7,028 nucleotides of DNA from Pirellulales bacterium (GCA_030607895.1 JAUWJC010000218.1:1-7028); one strand, 5' to 3'; positions 1 through 5,024 are shown, counted from the stretch's first letter. Numbers and translations are program-made. The notes: generated by a model not told the origin, from the sequence alone.

Positions 1-2
1 AT

Positions 3-38
3 CTGACCGACAACCGTGTGGAATACGGCAGCCTGTAA
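3..38 (+). CDS. Possible C-terminal end of an upstream gene (partial)
   Basis: Frame 3 reads LTDNRVEYGSL followed by TAA at 36-38, and it is open back to the window edge. The short peptide has an ordinary protein composition. Just after the stop the sequence changes to a low-complexity CTCTGTG repeat of intergenic type, which is what one would expect at the end of a gene. Only eleven residues are visible, so no family can be assigned and an accidental open stretch is possible. Confidence 0.3.
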   Translation: MTDNRVEYGSL

Positions 39-46
39 GTCCTTCC

Positions 47-73
47 CTCTGTGCTCTCTGTGTCCTCTGTGGT
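47..73. repeat. Three 9-base units of CTCTGTG plus two variable bases
   Basis: CTCTGTG begins at 47, 56 and 65, an exact 9-base period (CTCTGTGCT, CTCTGTGTC, CTCTGTGGT). From memory, similar CTCTGTG strings are common just after genes in planctomycete and other environmental genomes; I cannot verify this here. No function is implied. Confidence 0.55.
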
Positions 74-299
74 GGATTCGTTCGTGAGAAATGCGTTCCA
101 GCGACTTCGCGTGAGACCTTTTGTTGGATTTTGGGGCGGCTAAAACGGCCAACAATTCGGGCGTTTGGAACTCGTTGTGGCGTGAAGAGTTACGGCGGCG
201 GATGACGCAAGGAAATTCCTCTTGACAAGAGTTTCGGCAAGGTAGGATCGCCATGACCCGACGCTGTAAGTTGACGGTGCATAACAACTTGCAACCGCA

Positions 300-421
300 C
301 GTGACGGCCGGCGGGAATTATTGGGCGGGTGAAGCATACGTCCAAATGCCCAACAATTCACAAAACCTCGGGAAAACGGCACTTGCCGGCGGACGTACAT
401 GGAGAATTCCCGGCCGTCACG
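300..421. repeat. Nested imperfect inverted repeat (foldable, about 120 bases)
   Basis: The outer arms are 300-319 and 405-421. The right arm's reverse complement is CGTGACGGCCGGGAATT, and the left arm is the same apart from a three-base insertion. Inner arms TACGTCC (337-343) and GGACGTA (391-397) lie between them in the right order to extend the same hairpin, and TTGGGC (321-326) with GCCCAA (348-353) could form a competing local stem. It could be a structured RNA leader, a decayed miniature element or a chance structure. No terminal tract of T follows it. Confidence 0.4.
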
Positions 422-470
422 GATTTTGGGCAGGCTATTTCAACGGTATTAGGATAAACCCGGCGTCTCG

Positions 471-514
471 CCCTTGTACCCAAAAATGCCCTTGCACCCT
501 TGCACCCAAAAATG
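471..514. repeat. 18-base direct repeat, 17 of 18 identical
   Basis: CCCTTGTACCCAAAAATG at 471-488 recurs at 497-514 with a single T-to-C change. An extra copy of the first ten bases (CCCTTGCACC) lies between them at 489-498. The repeat is purely visible in sequence and no function is assigned. Confidence 0.5.
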
Positions 515-555
515 GAAGAGTCATAATAATGCATGACACACCCACGAACCGTTTT

Positions 556-580
556 CCGACAAAGCCTGGCCTTCTGTCGG
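556..580 (+). promoter_or_regulatory. Leader hairpin upstream of the oxidoreductase gene
   Basis: CCGACAAAG (556-564) pairs with CTT-C-TGTCGG (571-580), giving a nine-base-pair stem with one bulged base (574) and a six-base loop. It lies about 50 bases before the ATG at 632 and well upstream of the ribosome binding site. A regulatory role in the transcript leader is an inference. It is not followed by a proper T tract, so a terminator is less likely. Confidence 0.3.
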
Positions 581-616
581 GTTCTCGTTCTGTAAACACA
601 TTGATGATCTGACAAA

Positions 617-624
617 GAGAAGGA
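617..624 (+). promoter_or_regulatory. Ribosome binding site GAGAAGGA for the oxidoreductase
   Basis: GAGAAGGA ends seven bases before the ATG at 632, a good Shine-Dalgarno match and distance. It supports that start and places the twin-arginine motif at the expected position near the N-terminus. Confidence 0.7.
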
Positions 625-631
625 CTGTGCC

Positions 632-1978
632 ATGAACGCTCAAGACAGTTGTGCCAAATCTCCCTCGCGCCGTGAGTTCCTAAAGTGCTCCGGCGGTGTT
701 TTGGCCGGCGGGGCGCTGGCCGGTTCGCTGGCCTCCCGGTGCCATGCGGCCGAGGACAATACAATCAAGGTTGCGCTGGTCGGCTGCGGCGGACGCGGGA
801 CCGGGGCCGCAATGCAGGCCCTCGCCACCAAGGGTCCAACCAAACTCCGCGCCATGGCCGATGTGTTTACCCACCGCCTGGATGGTAGCTTCAAGAACAT
901 CAGCAAGAACCGCAAGGAGCAGGTTGACGTGCCGCCGGAGCGCCGCTTCCTCGGCCTGGACGCCTTCAAGAAGGCCATCGACGTGGTGGCGCCGGGCGGC
1001 GTGGTGGTGCTCGGCACGCCGCCGTGCTTCCGGCCTATCCACCTCGAGTACGCCGTCGAGAAGGGCTGCCATGTGTTCATGGAGAAATCATTTGCCGTCG
1101 ACGCGCCGGGCATCCGCCGAGTGCTCAAGGCGGGCGAGGCGGCCAAGAAGAAAAACCTCAAAATCGCCGGCGGATTGATGTCTCGACATTACAAGCCGTT
1201 GGAAGAGACGATTGACCGGATACATAAAGGGGCCATTGGCAATGTCATCACCTGTTGGGCCTACCGCGAACACGGCCCGATCGGGTTGAAACCCAAAAAG
1301 CCCGACATGAGTGAGTTGGCCCACCAGATCCAGAACTACAGTTGCTTCACTTGGGTCAACGGCAGCTTTCTCCTGGACTGGCTGATCCACAACCTCGACG
1401 TCTGCTGCTGGGTGAAGGACGCCGGGCCCGTCTCCGCTCAGGGCCAGGGAGGCCGTCAGGTCCGCGACAAGCCCGACCAGTTGTTCGACCATTACGCGGT
1501 GGAATACACCTTTGCCGACGGCACCCGGCTGTTTGCCCAAGGCCGGCACATGGCCAACTGCTGGGGCTTCTTCGGCGACGTAATTCACGGCGCCACCGGC
1601 AGTGCCGTTTTGGGCGAAGGGATCAAAGAACCCCGCATCTACAAGAGCCACAAGCAGACGCCCGAGAATATGATCTGGGAGTACAAGGGCCCGCCGTGCA
1701 ATCAGTACCAGGTCGAGCACGACTTGCTGTTCGACGCGATCCGCCAGGACAAACCCTACAACGAGACGGAGCGCTGCGCCTATGCCGCCATGACGGGCAT
1801 TCTCGGTCGCATGGCGGCCGAGTCGGGTAAGGAGATCACCTGGGCCGACGCACTTGCCTCGAACGCCGAACTGGCCCCCGGCCTGGACAAATGCACCTGG
1901 GAGTCAAAAGCCCCGGTGATGCCCGACGCCAACGGCAAGTACCCCGTCGCCATGCCCGGCTTCACCAAAGTGCTCTGA
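632..1978 (+). CDS. Gfo/Idh/MocA family oxidoreductase with Tat signal
   Basis: A 448-residue NAD(P)-type oxidoreductase of the Gfo/Idh/MocA superfamily, predicted to be exported folded by the Tat system. Residues 12-18 read SRREFLK (twin arginines 13-14). A hydrophobic Gly/Ala stretch (21-35) follows, and a likely cleavage site sits at HAA near 38-40. The Rossmann fold starts with VALVGCGGRG (47-56, GxGxxG), followed by MADVF, a VVVLGTPP strand (124-131) and MEKSFAVDAPGIRRVL (150-165), the place of the family's EKP motif. HNLD (253-256), after a GSFLLDW stretch, fits the catalytic histidine region. Family members oxidise or epimerise sugars and cyclitols or act on related compounds; the substrate here cannot be told. 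Planctomycetes carry many exported paralogues of this type. Length is normal and the frame intact. It has EKS where most relatives have EKP. A GTG-started propeller gene follows 53 bases later and is probably cotranscribed. Confidence 0.93.
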   Translation: MNAQDSCAKSPSRREFLKCSGGVLAGGALAGSLASRCHAAEDNTIKVALVGCGGRGTGAAMQALATKGPTKLRAMADVFTHRLDGSFKNISKNRKEQVDVPPERRFLGLDAFKKAIDVVAPGGVVVLGTPPCFRPIHLEYAVEKGCHVFMEKSFAVDAPGIRRVLKAGEAAKKKNLKIAGGLMSRHYKPLEETIDRIHKGAIGNVITCWAYREHGPIGLKPKKPDMSELAHQIQNYSCFTWVNGSFLLDWLIHNLDVCCWVKDAGPVSAQGQGGRQVRDKPDQLFDHYAVEYTFADGTRLFAQGRHMANCWGFFGDVIHGATGSAVLGEGIKEPRIYKSHKQTPENMIWEYKGPPCNQYQVEHDLLFDAIRQDKPYNETERCAYAAMTGILGRMAAESGKEITWADALASNAELAPGLDKCTWESKAPVMPDANGKYPVAMPGFTKVL

Positions 1979-2017
1979 ATAGCGGGCCGGGCGAATCACA
2001 CCAATAGCACCGGCATC

Positions 2018-2023
2018 GAGGAG
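2018..2023 (+). promoter_or_regulatory. Ribosome binding site GAGGAG supporting a GTG start
   Basis: GAGGAG ends eight bases before the GTG at 2032. That start puts a basic N-terminus and a hydrophobic signal segment at the beginning of the protein, so GTG is preferred over later ATG codons. Confidence 0.65.
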
Positions 2024-2031
2024 CAACGCCC

Positions 2032-2919
2032 GTGTTCATCACGCGGAAGCTGGCAAAGCCGATAGTCTTGGTTGTCTGCTGTCTTGCCCTTAACGTCGGC
2101 GGCCTGCTGTTGGCCGAGGAGACCCCTTTCTGGCCACAGTTTCACGGGCCCGGTCGGGACAACATGTCGACCGAGACCGGGCTGCTGGCCAGGTGGCCGG
2201 AGGATGGCCCCAAGCTGCTCTGGACCGCCGAGGGTATCGGGTTCGGATTCTCCACCGTGGCGATTGCCCGGGGAATGATTTACACCTCCGGCAATATCGA
2301 CGAGAAGACGGTCGTTAGCGCGCTGGACATGGACGGCAAAATCGTTTGGCAAACGGAAAACGGCGGCGCGTGGACCGGGTCGCATCCCGGCAGCCGCGCT
2401 ACGCCAACCATCGACGGCGCCCGGCTCTCCCACAAAAGCCCCTTGGGTGCCGTGACCCGCATGGACCCGAAGACGGGCAAGAAAATCTGGACACTCAACA
2501 TCCTCGATAAGTTCCAGGCCAAGAATATCCGCTGGGCACTGCCCGAGTCGCTCTTGATCGACGGCGAGCGGGTGATCTGTTGCCCCGGCGGCCCGAAGGC
2601 AAGCGTCGTGGCGTTGGACAAGCTCACGGGCCGAGTCGTTTGGACTACGCCGAGCACGGGCGATCTGGCCGGATACGCCTCGCCCGTGCTGGCCGAGTAC
2701 CGGGGACTGCGGATGATCCTCACGTTGATGTCCCACGCCTTTATCGGCGTGAATGCCGACACCGGTGAACTGCTCTGGCGTTTCAAGCGCGTGGTGCCTT
2801 GGGAAGAGACCGTTTTTTCGCCCATCTTCCACGACGGGCAAACGCTCATCAGTACCGCCCACCGAACCGGTACGGTGAAGTTCGCCGTCCACGTCCGAGG
2901 CGACAAGGCCAAGCTCTAA
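2032..2919 (+). CDS. Secreted PQQ-like beta-propeller repeat protein, N-terminal part up to an in-frame TAA
   Basis: The first 295 residues of a WD40/PQQ-like (PQQ_2/PQQ_3 type) beta-propeller protein. Residues 1-28 form a signal peptide: basic FITRKLAK, then a hydrophobic core to about 27. The segment FWPQFHGPGRDN (33-44), followed by ETGLL..WPEDGPKLLW, is the usual opening of planctomycete outer-membrane-assembly-like propeller proteins. Blade motifs of the form A/V-x-D-x-x-T-G-x-x-x-W appear at about 97-106, 141-153, 203-214 and 238-249. No catalytic residues for PQQ are evident, so it is more likely a binding or scaffold propeller than a quinoprotein dehydrogenase. TAA at 2917-2919 stops translation after DKAKL, but the same frame continues with two more blades to 3297. 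The gene therefore looks recently inactivated, or the base is a sequencing error. It sits 53 bases after the oxidoreductase, probably in one operon. Confidence 0.85.
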   Translation: MFITRKLAKPIVLVVCCLALNVGGLLLAEETPFWPQFHGPGRDNMSTETGLLARWPEDGPKLLWTAEGIGFGFSTVAIARGMIYTSGNIDEKTVVSALDMDGKIVWQTENGGAWTGSHPGSRATPTIDGARLSHKSPLGAVTRMDPKTGKKIWTLNILDKFQAKNIRWALPESLLIDGERVICCPGGPKASVVALDKLTGRVVWTTPSTGDLAGYASPVLAEYRGLRMILTLMSHAFIGVNADTGELLWRFKRVVPWEETVFSPIFHDGQTLISTAHRTGTVKFAVHVRGDKAKL

Positions 2920-3297
2920 GAGCTGTGGCAGACCAAGGAGCTGGACGTCCAGCACGGCGGCGCGATCCTGTTGGACGGCTATGTGTACGGTGCCTGCCAC
3001 TCGAGCAACAACCGCAAGTGGGTCTGCCTCGACTGGAAGACCGGCCGCAAAATGTACGCCGAGCGAGGCGTCGGCTGCGGCAGCGTGACTTACGCCGACG
3101 GGATGCTCTACACGCTAAGCGAGCGCTCGCGGATGGGCCTGGTCAAGCCGGGTCCCGGCGGTCACGAAGTGGTCAGCCAATTCCGTCTTCCCCAAGGCGG
3201 CAAGGGCCCAAGCTGGGCACACCCGGTCATCTGCGGCGGACGGCTTTACATCCGCCACGCCGATTTCCTCTACGCCTATGACGTGCGTGCCGAGTAG
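2920..3297 (+). pseudogene. Downstream remainder of the PQQ-like propeller gene, in the same frame after TAA
   Basis: Directly after the TAA, and with no change of frame, 125 codons run to TAG at 3295-3297. They start ELWQTKELDVQHGGAILLDG and contain a further blade motif VCLDWKTGRKMY and a closing LYAYDV strand. This continues the propeller pattern exactly where the upstream part breaks off, so the two pieces are one ancestral gene of about 421 codons (2032-3297). A TTG at 2971 could in principle restart translation, but no good ribosome binding site precedes it. A single base change of the TAA would restore the frame. Separate expression of this piece is unlikely. Confidence 0.8.
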
Positions 3298-3301
3298 CCG
3301 C

Positions 3302-3329
3302 GCCGGGTGCCACTGGCTTTGCCGGGTGC
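3302..3329. repeat. GCCGGGTGC direct repeat with a CACTGGC hairpin after the propeller gene
   Basis: GCCGGGTGC occurs at 3302-3310 and 3321-3329. Between them CACTGGC (3311-3317), with the loop TTT, can pair imperfectly with GCCGGGTG (3321-3328). The hairpin is five bases after the TAG at 3297. From memory, a GTGCCACTGGC type palindrome is a frequent planctomycete intergenic repeat. There is no T tract, so a rho-independent terminator is not supported. Confidence 0.35.
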
Positions 3330-3377
3330 TTTGGGCGTTTCGAGGCTCCATCGTGTCACGGACATGGTAGGTGTAGG

Positions 3378-3402
3378 GTGGGTCGAGCAACGCGAGACCC
3401 AC
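3378..3402. repeat. GTGGGTC...GACCCAC palindromic intergenic motif
   Basis: GTGGGTC (3378-3384) and GACCCAC (3396-3402) form a perfect seven-base stem around an 11-base loop, preceded by GTAGG. The pattern TAGGGTGGGTC...GAGACCCAC recalls a small palindromic motif that recurs in many environmental bacterial genomes. That comparison is from memory. The function is unknown. Confidence 0.45.
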
Positions 3403-3413
3403 GCGCAAACAAA

Positions 3414-3547
3414 CAACAACCAGGACTGAGTTCACTGGGCTGGCGGACCACCACGAGTAAACGTTGAAAAACCAAAAACCGTGAACGAAGGAAACAAGTC
3501 TGAAAAAGCGAACAACGAGCCCGTTCCGGTGCATCCCCTTATTATCA
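3414..3547 (-). repeat. Candidate degenerate attC-like recombination site after the second cassette
   Basis: Read on the minus strand, the site begins with TGATAATAAGGGGATGCACCGG (3547-3526). This resembles the first half of the better attC-like site upstream, with a GATAACAA-type core and a CACCGG arm. It ends near CCCAGTGAACTCAGTC followed by GTTGTTG at 3420-3414. Length is about 130 bases, near the upper limit for attC. The CACCGG arm can face CACTGG of the opposite arm, but the remaining pairing is poor. The stop codons of the preceding ORF fall inside its left end, as they do in the other site. It may be a decayed site or a coincidence. Confidence 0.33.
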
Positions 3548-3682
3548 CGCGTTCGGATCGTTGTCAACCTTCGGATTCTGCGACACTATATGCTTTGAGT
3601 ATACCCATTTTCCGATCCCAACCGCGATAGTGGCCAAGAGTATCAACAGGAACGCCTTGCCAAACCCTTTCAGTAATGCAAG
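3545..3682 (-). pseudogene. In-frame continuation of the secreted cassette protein beyond a TGA: transmembrane tail
   Basis: Immediately after the TGA at 3685-3683, the same minus-strand frame stays open for 45 codons. It encodes LALLKGFGKAFLLILLATIA, then VGIGKWVYSKHIVSQNPKVD and NDPNA, ending in TGA with TAA and TAA directly after (3547-3539). Residues around KAFLLILLATIAVGI form a clear single transmembrane helix bounded by lysines. No ATG, GTG or TTG lies at a suitable place to start this piece alone (only a CTG early on). The simplest reading is that the TGA replaced a sense codon such as TGG in one longer membrane-anchored protein. Readthrough or a sequencing error would give the same picture. 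Confidence 0.5.
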
Positions 3683-4357
3683 TCAAAAAGGATCACCTTC
3701 GGTAATCTTCATTTGCACGGGTTTACGGGGTGGCTGGGGTGGTTGGGTGCGAATCGGGATAGGATCAGTTTGCCACTGGGCTTGTGGTGCGGTTGGCCTT
3801 TGCAGGCGAGGTCGTTGGTTGAAGCGGATTGATTGGATGAACGCATCGAATGCCACAGAATTGGATTGAAACCAGTTTTGGTCACCATATGAGGTAAGCC
3901 GAATCGTAAATCCCTTGCGTACGCCTCTGTATTCCCGAAAGAATTCGTAGGTGTATTCGTACGTAGAACCCCGTGACGGAAGGTTGCGGTGAGTCTTGCC
4001 CCACAGGGCATGAATGCCAGTGACTTGGGTACGGCCTACATTGAGAACGGATACTTTTTCACCGAGTATCGAACCACTTTCGAGAGCGCGAATATGGTCA
4101 TCGCGGCAGATTCTGGAGAGATCAACCCCCTCGTCCGCGAGAAATGTGACAATAACGATGCGAGCTTCTTTGCCGGGGGTATCGGTACGTGCCAGCTCGA
4201 GGATTGTATTGCCGCTCAGTGCTTCTATGCGCTGCCAGCCCAGTGGAAGGTTCACGCGGAAACCATGCTCTGGAATGTCGTGGAATTGTGCAGAGGCCAC
4301 GCGTGCCGCAAGCAGGATGGTGACGACGACGGTGGCATGTTGCATTCGCGTCTGCAT
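3683..4357 (-). CDS. Secreted hypothetical protein with PsbP-like features and proline-rich tail (cassette cargo)
   Basis: This 224-residue protein of unknown function has a signal peptide at 1-23 (hydrophobic VVVTILLAARVASA, cleavage after ASA). The next 150 residues, starting FHDIPEHGFRVNLPLGW and ending FDAFIQSIRF, have alternating beta and polar segments like PsbP/Mog1-type or DUF1795-type proteins; this is a fold-level impression, not an identification. Residues 182-214 are rich in Pro, Gln and Arg and look like a linker. The ATG at 4357 has GAGG nine bases upstream on its strand; a second ATG at residue 5 is an alternative. It starts 22 bases after an attC-like site in the same orientation, as a cassette gene would. 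The frame continues past its TGA into a transmembrane tail, so the ancestral product was probably membrane-anchored. Confidence 0.7.
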   Translation of the reverse strand: MQTRMQHATVVVTILLAARVASAQFHDIPEHGFRVNLPLGWQRIEALSGNTILELARTDTPGKEARIVIVTFLADEGVDLSRICRDDHIRALESGSILGEKVSVLNVGRTQVTGIHALWGKTHRNLPSRGSTYEYTYEFFREYRGVRKGFTIRLTSYGDQNWFQSNSVAFDAFIQSIRFNQRPRLQRPTAPQAQWQTDPIPIRTQPPQPPRKPVQMKITEGDPF

Positions 4358-4379
4358 TTGAGAAAGCCTCGGCTAAGCG

Positions 4380-4470
4380 GCATAACACCCGAGCTGACCG
4401 GGCCGCCGCAGTCAGCGTCACGATACTATTCCGACCGGATCGGCGGCTCCGGTCCAGCGTTTTGTTATGT
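4380..4470 (-). repeat. attC-like integron recombination site (imperfect palindrome)
   Basis: Read on the minus strand it starts ACATAAC (4470-4464) and ends GTTATGC (4386-4380). The two ends are complementary over seven base pairs (4381-4387 with 4463-4469). Internal arms then pair as 4393-4396 with 4455-4458, 4397-4401 with 4449-4453, and 4402-4408 with 4441-4447. Single unpaired bases at 4454 and 4448 lie on the same arm, and about 32 bases form the central loop. Arms separated by unpaired spacers, with extrahelical bases in one arm, are the known architecture of attC sites recognised by integron integrases. The core is one base off the general RYYYAAC/GTTRRRY rule at each end. The stop codon TAA of the 99-aa ORF (4467-4465) lies inside the first core, typical of cassettes. 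Crossover would fall between G4386 and T4385 of the minus strand. Confidence 0.72.
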
Positions 4471-4764
4471 TGCGATTTTTCGGGCACGGACAAAATACGC
4501 TTCGCAGTTGACGAATACGACATGCCATGTGCCCCCATCAGGTGCGAGTATGATTTTTGATGGTTCCTCTGGAGTCAGTTTGATGAATTGCGTAACAGCG
4601 GTGTATTCTTCGTCGGCGAATGAGTGAAGCGCGCGATCAAATTCAGCGAATTGTGATTCCGAGAGCAAATAGGCAGTGGTTTCATTCCCCTTGAAGCCGG
4701 AAATCGAAGTCTCGATTTGATCGTCTTTGCTGAGGGTTAGTTTTACCGAAGTGAAATCACTCAT
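4465..4764 (-). CDS. 99-aa hypothetical protein (gene cassette ORF)
   Basis: A small soluble protein of unknown function (99 residues) with no signal peptide or membrane segment. It begins MSDFTSVKLTLSKDDQIETS, has an acidic middle (SESQFAEFDRALHSFADEEY) and ends with a beta-like GGTWHVVFVNCEAYFVRARK. On its strand GAGG lies ten bases before the ATG. Base composition is visibly more AT-rich than the oxidoreductase and propeller genes, as is common for captured cassettes. The TAA stop lies inside the attC-like site at 4380-4470, the strongest sign that this is a cassette ORF. No clean attC or attI was found just upstream of its start, so its 5' boundary is unclear. I recognise no family. Confidence 0.6.
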   Translation of the reverse strand: MSDFTSVKLTLSKDDQIETSISGFKGNETTAYLLSESQFAEFDRALHSFADEEYTAVTQFIKLTPEEPSKIILAPDGGTWHVVFVNCEAYFVRARKIAT

Positions 4765-4781
4765 TGTCAGGAGATCCTCAA

Positions 4782-5024
4782 ATGGAAGTGTCAGTAACGG
4801 AAATTGATGTCGAGCGTCCGAATGCCAATCAGCGATGTTTTCAGGCGGTAGTGGGTGACGGGCAAGCGATGGGAATTCATCGGTCGAACATCCCGGTGCA
4901 AGTGGCTAGACTAGATAGGTGGTCTTGGCACTTGCGCCTCATGTTGGCGTCGCGATTGAGCAACATAACTTCTAATTCTGCCGCCGCCGTAGCACCGGAT
5001 ACGGCGTCAACTCTTGACAATTGA
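4782..5024 (+). pseudogene. Small-gene fragment with intact start, probably broken near 4870
   Basis: ATG at 4782 is preceded by AGGAGA (4769-4774) with seven bases between, a strong ribosome binding site. The first codons give MEVSVTEIDVERPNANQRCF, then QAVVGDGQAMG. From memory this resembles the N-terminus of small proteins common in planctomycetes and cyanobacteria, which continue with a G-x-A-x-D-A-L helix. Here the expected continuation is missing: the frame runs on through low-information sequence (LDRWSWHLRLMLASRL...) and stops inside a REP-like repeat at 5024. It is therefore likely a truncated or recombined gene rather than a working 80-aa protein. The 5' end lies close to the start of the minus-strand 99-aa ORF, so the two are divergent. 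Confidence 0.35.

Larger units (their letters stand above)
39..631. other. Gene-free, repeat-rich intergenic region upstream of the oxidoreductase
   Basis: About 590 bases without a convincing gene. ORFs in both strands here, such as 253-612 (+) and 140-400 (-), have shadow-like composition and no recognisable motif. The stretch contains a 9-base periodic CTCTGTG repeat (47-73), a 13-base palindrome (219-231), a nested inverted repeat (300-421), a near-identical direct repeat GGATTTTGGG...GGCTA at 126-142 and 421-437, the shared word CCAACAATTC at 149-158 and 350-359, an 18-base direct repeat (471-488 and 497-514) and a leader hairpin (556-580). Confidence 0.6.

Noticed and set aside
253..612. 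119-codon plus-strand ORF upstream of the oxidoreductase
   Set aside because: No ribosome binding site and no recognisable motif, and it runs through direct and inverted repeats. Composition does not look protein-like.
1996..3000. 334-codon open frame on the minus strand opposite the propeller gene
   Set aside because: It is a shadow of the plus-strand gene, which has clear propeller motifs, a signal peptide and a ribosome binding site.
3683..3685. UGA as a selenocysteine codon or an altered genetic code
   Set aside because: No selenocysteine element-like hairpin is evident downstream, and UGA works as a normal stop at 1976-1978. The other premature stop in the window is TAA, which code reassignment of UGA would not explain.
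3561..3869. 102-codon plus-strand ORF rich in Gly, Trp and Arg
   Set aside because: Antisense to the proline-rich tail and membrane segment of the minus-strand protein; its WGGW-like repeats are the reverse of proline codons.
3989..4627. 212-codon plus-strand ORF across the cassette region
   Set aside because: It runs antisense to the two minus-strand cassette ORFs and straight through the attC-like palindrome; no ribosome binding site or motif.
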